Under the pieces are notes generated by a model. That model saw only the letters and a program-made list of their open reading frames with translations, did no database searches and was not told the DNA's origin. The translations under genes and the position numbers were made by a program. Positions 45,304 through 55,413 of a stretch of DNA of 64,000 nucleotides are shown piece by piece. Every line of letters begins with the position of its first letter. Position 1 is the stretch's first letter. Origin of the DNA: Dyella terrae (GTDB taxonomy: Bacteria > Pseudomonadota > Gammaproteobacteria > Xanthomonadales > Rhodanobacteraceae); the NCBI RefSeq assembly GCF_022394535.1, contig NZ_CP089414.1, positions 5,270,001 to 5,334,000 of the forward strand. The letters run 5' to 3'.

Positions 45304-45627
45304 ATGAGAGGACAGATCGGTCAGCTGATGCAGCAGGCCCAGCGCATGCAGGAAGAAATGAAGCGTGCGCAGGAAGAGATCGCCAAGCTGGAAGTCACCG
45401 GCAGCGCCGGCGGCGGCCTCGTCACCGTTGTCATGACGGGGGCACACGAAGTGCGCCGCGTGCAGATCGATCGCAAGCTCTTCGCCGATGACCCGGAGAT
45501 GGCAGAGGATCTGGTCGCCGCCGCGGTGAACGACGCGGTCAACAAAGTGGCTGACGTCAGCAAGAACAAGCTTGGCGGCGTGACCTCCGGCATGAATCTT
45601 CCGCCCGGCTTCAAGATGCCGTTCTGA
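45304..45627 (+). CDS. ybaB: Nucleoid-associated protein YbaB/EbfC
   Basis: A 107-residue DNA-binding protein with an N-terminal coiled helix ([20 protein letters not shown]) and the core [16 protein letters not shown]. It forms tweezer-like dimers. It sits between dnaX and recR, its usual place, 19 bases after dnaX. Confidence 0.95.
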   Translation: MRGQIGQLMQQAQRMQEEMKRAQEEIAKLEVTGSAGGGLVTVVMTGAHEVRRVQIDRKLFADDPEMAEDLVAAAVNDAVNKVADVSKNKLGGVTSGMNLPPGFKMPF

Positions 45628-45638
45628 AGCGCTTCCGC

Positions 45639-45755
45639 AGGAGCGCGCTTTGTGGGCGGTCTCCCATGGAGCGGAGATGCCATCGCGGTACAGAGGCGAA
45701 AGCCGCTAACGAAAGTAACGATGCATCTCCCCGGTCGCGCGCAGGGTGCGCTCCT
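45639..45755. repeat. Inverted-repeat element between ybaB and recR (REP-like)
   Basis: AGGAGCGC near 45639-45646 pairs with GCGCTCCT at 45748-45755. The right arm plus its neighbour reads AGGAGCGCACCCT on the minus strand, the typical start of Xanthomonadales extragenic repeats. The interior is about 100 bases with no gene. It resembles the shorter palindrome at 39959. Confidence 0.6.
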
Positions 45756-45772
45756 AAAGTGATATTCGATTC

Positions 45773-46366
45773 ATGAGCAAGCTCCTTACCGATCTCATCG
45801 AAGCATTGCGTTGCCTGCCCGGCGTGGGTGGCAAGAGCGCGCAGCGCATGGCCTTCCATCTGCTCGAACGCGACCGCGAGCGCGGGCAGCGCTTGGCGCT
45901 GGTGCTGGAGCAGGCTATGCGTGAGATCGGCAATTGCTCGCGTTGCCGCAATTTCAGTGAAGCGCCGGTATGCGCGTTGTGCTCTGGCAGCAGCCGCGAC
46001 CGCCACCTGTTGTGCGTGGTGGAGTCGCCGACGGATCTGGCGGCCATCGAGCAGGCCACCGGATATCGCGGCCAGTATTTCGTCTTATTGGGGCGGCTGT
46101 CGCCGCTGGATGGATTGGGGCCCGAAGAACTCGGTCTCGATCAGTTGGTCGAGCGGCTGGACGAAGGCGAGATCGAGGAAATGATCATCGCCACCAATCC
46201 CACCGTGGAAGGCGAAGCGACGGCACACTATCTCGCGCAACTCGCGCGTGCGGCCAGCGTACGCCCAACGCGATTGGCGCATGGCGTGCCCCTGGGGGGC
46301 GAGCTGGAATACGTCGATCGCGGCACGTTGGCGCACGCTTTCGGTAGTCGGCAGTCCGTGGACTGA
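45773..46366 (+). CDS. recR: Recombination protein RecR
   Basis: A 197-residue repair protein: helix-hairpin-helix at the N-terminus ([20 protein letters not shown]), a zinc finger ([16 protein letters not shown]), a Toprim domain ([15 protein letters not shown]) and a C-terminal Walker-like stretch with THP-like residues ([20 protein letters not shown]). It loads RecA at gaps with RecO and RecF. The six-G run at about 46291-46296 is in frame. Confidence 0.97.
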   Translation: MSKLLTDLIEALRCLPGVGGKSAQRMAFHLLERDRERGQRLALVLEQAMREIGNCSRCRNFSEAPVCALCSGSSRDRHLLCVVESPTDLAAIEQATGYRGQYFVLLGRLSPLDGLGPEELGLDQLVERLDEGEIEEMIIATNPTVEGEATAHYLAQLARAASVRPTRLAHGVPLGGELEYVDRGTLAHAFGSRQSVD

Positions 46367-46370
46367 CGTG

Positions 46371-46778
46371 ATGGAACCGATTCTCACCTTCGAGATTCCC
46401 GGCAACGAGGAATACCGCAGCCTACGCGCGGCGGCGGGCCTGAGTGTGATGTCGGAGCAAGGCGCAGCGATGGGCCTTCCTGCAAGTTGGAGCGCCGTTT
46501 GCGTACGCCTTGGCGATGCGTTGATCGGCATGGGACGCGTGGTGGGTGATGGCGGCCTGTTCCTGTTCGTGGTGGATATCGCGGTGGCGCCGACGTGGCA
46601 AGGCAAGGGGCTTGGTCGGCGCATCATGCAAGCCTTGATGGACGACGTGCATGCGCGTGCGCCTGCACGCACCATGATCGCGCTCATCGCCGATGGCACG
46701 GCTCACGCGCTCTATGCAAAGTTCGGGTTCAAACTCGTGGCGCCGGGCGCACACGGTATGCTGCTGCGTCTGACATAA
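46371..46778 (+). CDS. GNAT family N-acetyltransferase
   Basis: A 135-residue protein starting MEPILTFEIPGNEEYRSLRA. The acetyl-CoA pyrophosphate-binding motif is WQGKGLGRRIM (Q/RxxGxG/A type) at about residues 79-89, with a C-terminal YAKFGFKLV strand. The acceptor is not known. It starts 4 bases after recR and is followed by the HIT gene 17 bases later. Confidence 0.88.
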   Translation: MEPILTFEIPGNEEYRSLRAAAGLSVMSEQGAAMGLPASWSAVCVRLGDALIGMGRVVGDGGLFLFVVDIAVAPTWQGKGLGRRIMQALMDDVHARAPARTMIALIADGTAHALYAKFGFKLVAPGAHGMLLRLT

Positions 46779-46795
46779 CGGCTAAGGAATCAGTC

Positions 46796-47140
46796 ATGGG
46801 CGACACCATCTTCGGCAAGATCATCCGACGGGAAATCCCCGCCGACATCGTTTACGAAGACGATGACGTGCTGGCTTTCCGTGACCTCAATCCGCAAGCG
46901 CCGGTGCACGTGCTGTTCGTTCCGAAGAAGCCCATCGCCACGCTCGACGGTGCGACCGCCGCCGATGCGGAGTTGCTCGGCAGGTTGCAGCTTGCGGCGG
47001 CTGCCTATGCGCGACGCGAGGGTCTGGCGGATCAGGGCTATCGCACGGTGATCAATTGCAACGAACACGGCGGGCAAACGGTATTTCACCTGCACCTGCA
47101 CCTGTTGGCCGGTCGTCAGATGCATTGGCCGCCCGGCTGA
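46796..47140 (+). CDS. HIT domain protein (HinT-like nucleotide hydrolase)
   Basis: A 114-residue protein starting MGDTIFGKIIRREIPADIVY. The histidine triad is FHLHLHLLAGRQM, with His98, His100 (predicted nucleophile) and His102. Residues INCNEHGGQTV are typical of HinT. It likely hydrolyses purine nucleoside phosphoramidates in the cytoplasm. A terminator follows. Confidence 0.93.
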   Translation: MGDTIFGKIIRREIPADIVYEDDDVLAFRDLNPQAPVHVLFVPKKPIATLDGATAADAELLGRLQLAAAAYARREGLADQGYRTVINCNEHGGQTVFHLHLHLLAGRQMHWPPG

Positions 47141-47163
47141 GCATCGAACGACACGAACGCGAT

Positions 47164-47193
47164 AAAAAACGCCGGCTTTCGCCGGCGTTTTCT
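47164..47193 (+). terminator. Terminator between the HIT gene and slp
   Basis: AAAAAACGCCGGC-TTTC-GCCGGCGTTTT; strong stem with a T-run on the plus strand and an A-run on the other side, so it may end both convergent transcripts. Confidence 0.9.
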
Positions 47194-47203
47194 TTATACC
47201 TAG

Positions 47204-47803
47204 TTAGCGGCGCGAGGGCGGCGGGCGGACGATCACTCGGGTGGGGTAATAACCACCCCAGGCACCCCAGCCACCCCACGGGCCCCACGGTCCCCAGCCT
47301 GGACCCCAATACGGGCCCCAGTATGGGTCGTACCAACCGGGTCCGTAATTCACGGCGACGCGCTTGGGCCACAGATACACGACGTTGGCTTCCACGCGCG
47401 GATAGGCGTAGTTGTAATCGCCGATCTTCTCCGACACGTTGCCCTGGATGACACCAACAACCGTGATGTCGCGACCACGGGTGAATACTTCCGGGTCGTA
47501 GAAGCCAGCGCGGCAGGCGACGAAGCGGCCCTGCGTTTCGCTGTCGCTGCTCCCTTCTTTGGGACGGGCCTGGTCATCCAGCGGACGCTGGAGCACGTAG
47601 AAGCAGGTTTCCTGCGGGCCCGGCTCAGTCTTGATGATCTGGCCGCCCCAGCGGATTTGGGCGCCGCTTGCTCCGTTGCTTTCTTGCTGTGCGGAAACGG
47701 ACGTGACCTGGGTGTACGTGCCCTGCAGCGGTTGCGGCACCGTTGCGCAGGCCGCCAGCGTGGCCACTGCGGTCGCGAGAATCAACGGCTTGTACATGGA
47801 CAT
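47204..47803 (-). CDS. Slp-family outer-membrane lipoprotein with Trp/Gly/Pro-rich tail
   Basis: A 199-residue lipoprotein starting MSMYKPLILATAVATLAAC at 47803, where a GGAG ribosome site fits best. The lipobox Cys is at about residue 19. The Slp domain is seen in GAQIRWGGQIIKTEPGPQ and DITVVGVIQG. The last 50 residues are a low-complexity tail of Trp, Gly, Pro and Tyr, probably disordered or surface-binding. Slp is a stationary-phase or stress-induced lipoprotein in E. coli; the same role here is by family only. Confidence 0.88.
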   Translation of the reverse strand: MSMYKPLILATAVATLAACATVPQPLQGTYTQVTSVSAQQESNGASGAQIRWGGQIIKTEPGPQETCFYVLQRPLDDQARPKEGSSDSETQGRFVACRAGFYDPEVFTRGRDITVVGVIQGNVSEKIGDYNYAYPRVEANVVYLWPKRVAVNYGPGWYDPYWGPYWGPGWGPWGPWGGWGAWGGYYPTRVIVRPPPSRR

Positions 47804-47853
47804 GACGCTTTTCTCCATCGTTTTGGTGGATGTGATGCATCCACGGTTCACTG

Positions 47854-49827
47854 TCATTTGAACACGCGACGCGGCCGAAAGTCCCGCGTGGCCAGTCGAA
47901 AGTTTTTTAGCAGGTCAGCGGGCGGTTCATCGTGTGCATAGCGCAGTTCTAGATATGTCCTCATCAATTGCTCGAGCTCGGCGCGCTGGTTGGGGAGGGC
48001 CCGCGCGGCGCGGCTGAGGTAATGCTGCGGTCCTTCGCTGCGTCGGCGGGCTACGCCTGCCGCAGCCAGCCGCTTCTCCAGCAACTGCATCGCCGCGCGC
48101 GCCTGATCCGTGTCGGGGCGCTTCCACAGCGCCCACCACAGGCCAAGCATCGCAAGCAGCGAGCCACCGATAGCGAGCACTAACCCCAACATGCCCACGC
48201 TGGGGTCGCGCACTCCGAACGGCGTCAGCAGCCCGTGTTGCCGAAGCGAGTTGAAACCGATAACGCCTTGGTTCCACCACTGGTTGACGATATCCCACCG
48301 ATTGCGCCATCCCAGCCACCAATGATTGGGCGACCAGTCAGCTGTCGCGGCATTGGCTGCCGCGGAGCCTTGACTGATGCGCGTGGGGCGCACGGCAGCG
48401 GTGGGATCCAGCCGGACCCAGCCGCGCTGGGGTAGCCAGACTTCGCTCCATGCATGGGCGTCGGCCTGGCGTACGAGCAGATAGTTGCCTATGGTGTTCC
48501 AGTACCCGCCCTGGTAGCCGGTCACCACTCGCGCTGGAATGCCTGCGGCACGCATGAGCACGGTGAAAGACGATGCATAGTGCTCGCAAAACCCTTCATG
48601 CGTGCCGAACAGGAAGTCATCGACGGCGTTAGTGCCTAACGGGGCTGGGGCCAGCGTGTAGCTGAAGCCGCCGTCGTGGAACAGGCCCATGGCGGCCTGG
48701 ATGATGGCCGTGTCGTTGCTGCCGTACTGCGCTCGCCAGCGTGCGCCGAGCGCGTGGGCGCGCGGATCGAACCCTGCCGGCAATTGCAGGGCGTTGCTTC
48801 GATCGAGATCGCTTAGCTGCGTTTGCAGGTGATAGCCGGGGGCCGAGCCGAGCCGATAGGTGATGGGGTCATTCACCGGCTGATCGGAGCGCAGTTCCCG
48901 GTCCGGTCCGAGCTTTGCGTTGGCTGTCGCCTCGACAGGGATGTCCAGCGCAGGCAATACACGCTGACCCGTCGCTTCGAGACTAATCGTGTAGTGGATG
49001 ACCGGGCCGTGTTGCTCGGCGGCGGCTGTACCTGTGCGTGGCAAAGAGCGCCAGGTGCGGCCGTCGTAGTTTCCCAACACGTAGGCGCGGAAGTAACGCT
49101 GCTCGTTGGGCGGCGGCGTGCCTTCGAAAGTCACGCGCATGGCTGGGCTGTCATCCAGCAACACCTCCCCTAAATTGCCAGGTGACATATCTGGACTCAG
49201 GCCTGGTCGTGACTGCGCGGCATTGGGGGCGCCCCACAGCGGGGAGCTCAGGCGCGGCAAGAAGAGGAATGCGACCAGCGCTAGCGGCAAGGACGCGCCC
49301 AGAAGGCCCAGCGCGGGCAGCAAATCGCGTGGCAGCGTGGTGGATTTGAGGTGAGCAGGCTCAAGTGCACGCAGCGTAGCGATGGCAGGCAAGAGGCCGA
49401 GCGCTACCAGCAAAGTCGCCACCAGACTCTGGTCGAACAACAGAGCAGACATCAGGGCGAAGCAAGCGAATGCGGTACCGACGCGGGCGTCTCTTGCTGT
49501 TTCCGTTTCCAGCAGCTTCAGCACCATGAGGCCAGCGACCAGCGCGGCCCCGGGTTCACGCCCGAACAAAGTGTCGTAGTGAAACACCACGGCGCCCACC
49601 AGTAGCGCGACCAGTGGAAGCTTGAGATAGGACGGCGCGTGACCCACCCGCTGGTGACGTTGCCGCCAACGCAGCCATAGCGTGGCCGCCAGGGGCAGCG
49701 TCAGCCACCAGGGAATGTGCGGCGCATGCACGCCGAGCACCACGGCGATGGTGATGCAGAGCAGGTCGAAAGGGCGCTGCTCAAGCGACGGCTGGGGTTT
49801 GCGCCGAAACAACGGCCAGCGAATCAC
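47854..49827 (-). CDS. tgpA: Membrane transglutaminase-like protein (TgpA family, DUF3488)
   Basis: A 657-residue protein. I take the GTG at 49827 as start because its GTGA overlaps the preceding stop; an in-frame ATG at 49854 also exists. Five or six membrane helices occupy the first 190 residues, followed by a periplasmic transglutaminase domain with Cys in EGFCEHYASSFTVLMRAAGI and His/Asp in DAHAWSEVWLPQRGW and LDPTAAV, and a last helix near residue 545. In Pseudomonas TgpA is essential for growth. It is the third gene of the moxR-DUF58-tgpA cluster. Confidence 0.9.
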   Translation of the reverse strand: MIRWPLFRRKPQPSLEQRPFDLLCITIAVVLGVHAPHIPWWLTLPLAATLWLRWRQRHQRVGHAPSYLKLPLVALLVGAVVFHYDTLFGREPGAALVAGLMVLKLLETETARDARVGTAFACFALMSALLFDQSLVATLLVALGLLPAIATLRALEPAHLKSTTLPRDLLPALGLLGASLPLALVAFLFLPRLSSPLWGAPNAAQSRPGLSPDMSPGNLGEVLLDDSPAMRVTFEGTPPPNEQRYFRAYVLGNYDGRTWRSLPRTGTAAAEQHGPVIHYTISLEATGQRVLPALDIPVEATANAKLGPDRELRSDQPVNDPITYRLGSAPGYHLQTQLSDLDRSNALQLPAGFDPRAHALGARWRAQYGSNDTAIIQAAMGLFHDGGFSYTLAPAPLGTNAVDDFLFGTHEGFCEHYASSFTVLMRAAGIPARVVTGYQGGYWNTIGNYLLVRQADAHAWSEVWLPQRGWVRLDPTAAVRPTRISQGSAAANAATADWSPNHWWLGWRNRWDIVNQWWNQGVIGFNSLRQHGLLTPFGVRDPSVGMLGLVLAIGGSLLAMLGLWWALWKRPDTDQARAAMQLLEKRLAAAGVARRRSEGPQHYLSRAARALPNQRAELEQLMRTYLELRYAHDEPPADLLKNFRLATRDFRPRRVFK

Positions 49828-50779
49828 GGTAGGCGCGCCAGCGCATTCATGCAATGCGCATAGTGACTACGGCCGTGGCCGAGGCTGATGTCTTCGCTGG
49901 GCAGCCACAGGCTGGTTGGGCGACCAACCGCCTCGGCTTCGCCTAGCCAGCGCGCCAGCCGTTCGATGCGCATCTCGGGAACCAACTGCGAGAGTTGCCG
50001 CCAGTCGAGCAGCCATTCCTCTTGGGCTTCGGGTTGTTCGAAGTCCTTCACAAGCAGGCTCTCGTGGCGTGCGCTGTGTTTCCAGGCGATGTGACGCTGG
50101 GGGTCGCCTACGCGGTACGCGCGCAAGGCAGCGATGTCCTCGCCATGGTGCAGCCGTTGCTGCTTGCCGCCCTGGGCGGGCATGGCAGGGGGTGGTCCGC
50201 CCGTCTCGGGGTGCGGCCACACCAGGACGGATTGGTCTGGGTGGATCCAGCTCCACGCATGGAAAAGGCCCAGCGGCCAGTTGCTCCAGAGCTTGATGCG
50301 CGGCAATGGCTGCCAGCCACGATGTTCGGTAGGCAGGTTCATCGAGACGACAACCTCACCCTGCGCGGCCACGGCAAAGGCTTCGATTTGACCATCCATT
50401 TCGACATGGATGGACGCGTGTGCGTGATCTCCGCCAACGAAGACCAGTTGCAGCACCATGGGCTCGCCGGCAATCGCGTGTCCGTGCCGCACGTTGGTCA
50501 AGCGCAATCCGTTGAGGCTGCGGAACGCGACCAACATGCTCGCTGATGCGGCGGCGCCGAGCATGCAGGTCAGCATCAAGGCGGCATTGTTGGAGTAATT
50601 GAGCGCACCCGTCAGCATGACCATCAGCAGCACGGTGAATGCGCCGCCGAAGGCCGTGGGTACGATGTAGATGCGGCGCTGGTGCAACAGGATCGGAAGA
50701 CTTTCCGGGCGCCGGTAGCGTGTGAGCGCCGGCAGGCGCCGTTCCGCCCAGTGCCGGAAGCGGCGAAGCGCTTCTTGCA

Positions 50780-50780
<1 letters not shown>
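49824..50780 (-). CDS. DUF58 protein
   Basis: A 318-residue protein starting MQEALRRFRHWAERRLPAL at 50780. Two hydrophobic helices (IYIVPTAFGGAFTVLLMVML and ALMLTCMLGAAASASMLVAF) are near the N-terminus, and the DUF58 domain (YRVGDPQRHIAWKHSARHE) follows at about residues 220-240. DUF58 proteins are VWA-related partners of MoxR ATPases. Its start overlaps the moxR stop by one base (TGATG), and its stop overlaps tgpA, so translation is coupled. Confidence 0.9.
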
Positions 50781-51727
<947 letters not shown>

Positions 51728-51762
51728 GTGGCATCGGCGAGGGGCGGGGCAAGGCGGGGCGC

Positions 51763-53355
51763 ATGCGTGACCCACGCAGTGTAGCCGCGGGTCTTTGGCG
51801 CTGGCGAGCCATCTTCGTGATCGTCTTCGCGCTACTTGGCGTCGCCAAGCTGATGCTTGCCGCCAGCCTGTCGCCATTTGGTGACGAAGCATTCTATTGG
51901 CAGGAAAGCCGCCATCTCGCTTGGGGCTACAGCGACCTGCCGCCCCTGACAGCGCTGCTGATCCGGCTGGGCGAAAGCGTGGCGGGTCACAGCGTGCTCG
52001 GTATGCGCTGGCCTTTTCTTTTGGTCGGCAGCGCTTTGCCATGGCTGGTCCGCAGTTTTGCCCGCGACGCGTTCGACGAGCGCACGGGTTGGCAGGCAGC
52101 GCTGCTTTGCCTTGCCCTGCCGCTGGGAGGCAGCTTGGGCGTGTTGGCCTTGCCCGACGTGCCACTCACCGTAGCGATCATGGGCGCGCTGGTGGCGCTG
52201 ATGCGGGCGCTGGATCGCGAGCGTGTCGTCGACTGGCTGTTGCTTGGCCTGGCGTTGGCTGTGTGCTGGCTGACCCACTATCGCGCCGCGATGGTCATGC
52301 TTGCAGGGCTGTTGTTTTGCCTGTTGGCCAAGCGGGGACGCAAGCAATGGCGTCGTCCTGGTCTGTGGCTGGCCTTGGGCGTGGCGGCACTGGGCTTGAT
52401 CCCGCTGGTGGTTTCCAACTGGCAGCAACATGGTGCAGGCGTCCTGTTCCAGGTAGTAGACCGCAATCCGTGGCGTTTTCACGCCGATGCGCTGGTGCAG
52501 CCGTTGGAGCAGGCCGCGGCGTGCACGCCCTTGCTGTATGTGCTGTTGCTCTGGGCAGCGTGGCGCAGTTGGTGCCGCCGCGAGCAGGGGCAGCCGTGGG
52601 ATCTGATCGCCATCGTCTCCGGCAGTTTCATTGTTGGCTACTTCGTCCTTGGTTTGTTCGCGGACGATCTGCGGTTTCGCGCGCACTGGCCTTTGCCAGG
52701 ATATCTACCGCTGCTGGCAGCACTTCCAGTGTTGGTGCGAGAGCGAAAGCCTTGGCGCCATCGCTGGTTAGTGGCTGCTTTCGTGCTCGCCGTGGCAGGC
52801 CAAGGGCTTGGCCTCGCGTACCTGGGGCTGGCTGCCAGTGACGGCGGTGCACGTGTGCTCGCCGGTTTCAAAGCATTTCCCGCGCGCTTCGTCGGCTGGC
52901 GTGAGAGCGGCGACATGGCGCGGCGGTTGCTCATCGAGCATCCCAGCGTACTCGTGGCGGACAATTTCATGCTCGCCGCCGAGATCGATTTTCAATTGGA
53001 TGGCAGTGTGCCGGTCTATGCGCTGGACAGTCCGCTCAACGTCAAACACGGCCGTGCGCCGCAACTGGTCATCTGGCAGCGTGACGAGGCTGCGCTGCGT
53101 GAACAGCATGCCGGCGAGCCGATGTTGCTCGTCGTGGACGAAAAAGCGTTGCGCGTGCATGAACGCAGGAACTGGCTTGGCTCGCTATGCAGTCGCATTG
53201 ACGCCGTCACGCCATCGGCACGGCTGGACCTGTTCGACGGCCGTCGGCGCATTGCGTTCTATGCAGGGCAAGTGCCCAAGGTCGCGCCGTTTACGGACGG
53301 GAGCGATGATTGCCTGGTCTGGCGCCGCGCTGCGGAAGCGGAAGCTGCGCGTTGA
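51763..53355 (+). CDS. Glycosyltransferase family 39 (PMT/ArnT-like) membrane protein
   Basis: A 530-residue protein with about 11 membrane helices. The PMT_2 signature is near the N-terminus (SPFGDEAFYWQESRHLAWGY, including the catalytic-type Asp) and the helix DVPLTVAIMGALVAL follows. A soluble C-terminal periplasmic part begins at about residue 385. It would transfer a sugar from a polyprenyl phosphate carrier to lipid A or another acceptor. The acceptor is not evident from context. Confidence 0.85.
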   Translation: MRDPRSVAAGLWRWRAIFVIVFALLGVAKLMLAASLSPFGDEAFYWQESRHLAWGYSDLPPLTALLIRLGESVAGHSVLGMRWPFLLVGSALPWLVRSFARDAFDERTGWQAALLCLALPLGGSLGVLALPDVPLTVAIMGALVALMRALDRERVVDWLLLGLALAVCWLTHYRAAMVMLAGLLFCLLAKRGRKQWRRPGLWLALGVAALGLIPLVVSNWQQHGAGVLFQVVDRNPWRFHADALVQPLEQAAACTPLLYVLLLWAAWRSWCRREQGQPWDLIAIVSGSFIVGYFVLGLFADDLRFRAHWPLPGYLPLLAALPVLVRERKPWRHRWLVAAFVLAVAGQGLGLAYLGLAASDGGARVLAGFKAFPARFVGWRESGDMARRLLIEHPSVLVADNFMLAAEIDFQLDGSVPVYALDSPLNVKHGRAPQLVIWQRDEAALREQHAGEPMLLVVDEKALRVHERRNWLGSLCSRIDAVTPSARLDLFDGRRRIAFYAGQVPKVAPFTDGSDDCLVWRRAAEAEAAR

Positions 53356-53361
53356 GGTGGA

Positions 53362-53946
53362 TCAGGGCAGGGCGATGCCTGCTTCGCGCAACATCCGGGT
53401 GAGTGCGATCAGCGGTAGGCCGATCAGCGCAGAAGGATCCTCGTTGTTGATCCGCTCGAACAGAGCGATGCCCAAACCTTCGCACTTGAAGCTGCCGGCG
53501 CAATCCAGTGGCTGTTCCTTTTCGATGTAGCGGTCGATCTCCTCTGTGCTCAGGCTGCGGAACATGACCACGGTATGGTCGACGTGCACGCGATCCTGCC
53601 CGGTGCGGGTGTCATGCAAGCACAGCGCCGTATGGAAGTGCACTTCGCGACCGGAGCTTGCAGTCAACTGCGCATGGGCACGCTCCCGCGTTCCAGGCTT
53701 GTCGAGCACTGTGCCGGCCAGTTCGGCGACTTGATCAGAGCCGATAACTAGGGCGTCATCCAGGCCCTCGGCCGCTGCGCGGGCCTTTGCAATGGCCAGA
53801 CGCAGGGCGCGATCGCTTGGTGTTTCGTGGGGAAGCGGGGTTTCGTCGGTGCCCGGCGCCCGCTGTTCGAAGTCGCCGTAGACACGGCGAAGCAGCTCGG
53901 CTCGGTAGCGCGAGGTAGAGCCCAGGACCAGGATAGGGAGGCTCAT
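53362..53946 (-). CDS. yceF: Nucleotide pyrophosphatase, Maf/YceF type
   Basis: A 194-residue Maf-like protein: LVLGSTSRYRAELLRR at the N-terminus, VIGSDQVAEL and CAGSFKCEGLGIALFER, which resemble YceF (7-methyl-GTP pyrophosphatase) more than Maf/YhdE. It hydrolyses modified nucleotides. It converges on the GT39 gene with a 6-base gap and starts inside the stop of the next upstream gene (ATGA). Confidence 0.9.
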   Translation of the reverse strand: MSLPILVLGSTSRYRAELLRRVYGDFEQRAPGTDETPLPHETPSDRALRLAIAKARAAAEGLDDALVIGSDQVAELAGTVLDKPGTRERAHAQLTASSGREVHFHTALCLHDTRTGQDRVHVDHTVVMFRSLSTEEIDRYIEKEQPLDCAGSFKCEGLGIALFERINNEDPSALIGLPLIALTRMLREAGIALP

Positions 53947-54395
53947 GCGTCGTGTTCCCGTCGCAGGTGCTCGCGCATGGCGCTGTCCAGATCGTGCTGG
54001 GCGCGGTCCAAGGCTGCCAGCAACGGGCGGAGGCGGTCCCGTGTATCATTCATGGACGAGACCGCCTCATCCAGTTCCTTTTGGGCTGCCCGTGGCGCCT
54101 TGTCGCGGATCCATATGCGCTGCAGCAACAGAGAGCGCAGGCCTGCATCGATCGCGTGCCGGGCCTCCTGCTCGCTGCTGGCGGGGAGGTCCGGATTGAG
54201 TGACATCACCGCATAAGCCTGCTGGAGCCCGGCTCGGCAGGTCTTGAGGTCGCCCTCCAGCTTGTCGGCCAGTTCCAGTAGTTGGTGCAGGCTGGTGGCC
54301 CGGCGATCGACGCGTCGCCGGTAGGCGACAGTTGCGCCGACCAGGGCCGCCGCAAGGACTGCCAAGGCGGTAAGGCCAAGGATCAGGTAGGCATT
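53943..54395 (-). CDS. Small membrane protein of unknown function with coiled-coil tail
   Basis: I do not recognise this family. From the GTG at 54395 it is 150 residues: one membrane helix (ILGLTALAVLAAALVGATVAY), then a charged helical domain with a likely coiled coil (LHQLLELADKLEGDL, and LAALDRAQHDLDSAM). A TTG at 54428 is an alternative start. It overlaps yceF by 4 bases and is divergent from yceD, so it is probably the first gene of a two-gene unit. Confidence 0.7.
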   Translation of the reverse strand, partial: NAYLILGLTALAVLAAALVGATVAYRRRVDRRATSLHQLLELADKLEGDLKTCRAGLQQAYAVMSLNPDLPASSEQEARHAIDAGLRSLLLQRIWIRDKAPRAAQKELDEAVSSMNDTRDRLRPLLAALDRAQHDLDSAMREHLRREHDA

Positions 54396-54526
54396 CACGG
54401 AGGGCGGGCTCGCAAAAAGAATGGCCAAAGTCTGCCGTACCGAGGTCGTTCAGGCAAAATGGCGGCCCAGGGTGGTCGCAGCGTTGCTAACCCGTTGACT
54501 TCAACACGTTGTAATCCTATGATTTC

Positions 54527-55051
54527 ATGTCTATGTCCGTGACACTGCCAGAGTCCGTGGACGCTTGGCGCATGGTCTCGGCGCGGCGTTCGTTCCAAGG
54601 GGAATTGCCCGTGGCCGCTATGAAGCGGCTGGGCGGTGCCCTGGCCGTTATGGAAGGGATGGCGCAATACGAGCTGGATTTTGGTCGGGACGAGTTTGGT
54701 ACGGCGTACCTCGATGTCCGTGTCCAGGTTCCGCTCACGCTGACTTGCCAGCGCTCCTTGGAGCCGTTTGTACTGCCTGTGACGGTCAATAGCCGACTCG
54801 GGTTGATCCGCTCCGAGCGCGAAGAAGCGGCCCTGCCGCCGGATGTCGAGCCGTTGCTGGTCGCTGACGACGCCAAGCTGGGTTTGCTGGACGTCATCGA
54901 AGACGAATTGTTGTTGGCTTTGCCGCTGATACCGATTAATCCGGACAGCACGCTGCCTGAAGAAGTAGTAGGTCCCGAGCCGGAGGAATCCTCCAGTGAG
55001 GGGCGTCCCGATAACCCGTTCGCGGTTTTGCGCGAACTCAAGAAACATTGA
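54527..55051 (+). CDS. yceD: YceD family protein (DUF177)
   Basis: A 174-residue protein; the DUF177 core is seen in VQVPLTLTCQRSLEPF and DVIEDELLLALPL, and the C-terminus ends NPFAVLRELKK. YceD is needed for 23S rRNA accumulation in E. coli and is generally encoded before rpmF, as here (18 bases). An acidic linker is at about residues 140-160. Confidence 0.93.
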   Translation: MSMSVTLPESVDAWRMVSARRSFQGELPVAAMKRLGGALAVMEGMAQYELDFGRDEFGTAYLDVRVQVPLTLTCQRSLEPFVLPVTVNSRLGLIRSEREEAALPPDVEPLLVADDAKLGLLDVIEDELLLALPLIPINPDSTLPEEVVGPEPEESSSEGRPDNPFAVLRELKKH

Positions 55052-55069
55052 TTTAGCTGGAGACTCGCC

Positions 55070-55264
55070 ATGGCCGTTGCCAAGAGCCGCAAGACCCCGT
55101 CCACCCGCGGCATGCGTCGTTCGCACGATGCGCTGAAGACCGTGCAGCTGGCCACCGATCCGACCAGTGGCGAGGTGCACCTGCGCCATCACGTCACCAA
55201 GGATGGCTACTACCGCGGTAAGAAAGTCATCGACACCAATACCTCGGTGGTCGAAGAGGATTGA
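55070..55264 (+). CDS. rpmF: 50S ribosomal protein L32
   Basis: A 64-residue protein starting [20 protein letters not shown]. The Cys-type zinc ribbon is absent and instead the C-terminus reads [20 protein letters not shown], as in the gammaproteobacterial zinc-free form. It follows yceD directly. Confidence 0.97.
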   Translation: MAVAKSRKTPSTRGMRRSHDALKTVQLATDPTSGEVHLRHHVTKDGYYRGKKVIDTNTSVVEED

Positions 55265-55294
55265 TCGTTCCCGCAAGGGATACGGTTTCGCATG

Positions 55295-55317
55295 GCGGCG
55301 CGATTTCGCGCCGCTTT
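55295..55317 (+). terminator. Weak terminator-like hairpin after rpmF
   Basis: GCGGCGCG and CGCGCCGC enclose ATTT, followed by TTTGCGTTT. The stem is strong but the T-run is broken, so termination may be partial. It lies where plsX would usually begin. Confidence 0.5.
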
Positions 55318-55413
55318 GCGTTTGTGCGATCACCCACGTAACGTTGGCGGTTTGGAAGCCGGTTCAGGCCTTTTATAGGGCTATTCCGTCCCAACCCGTC
55401 GCATGGAAAGTTA

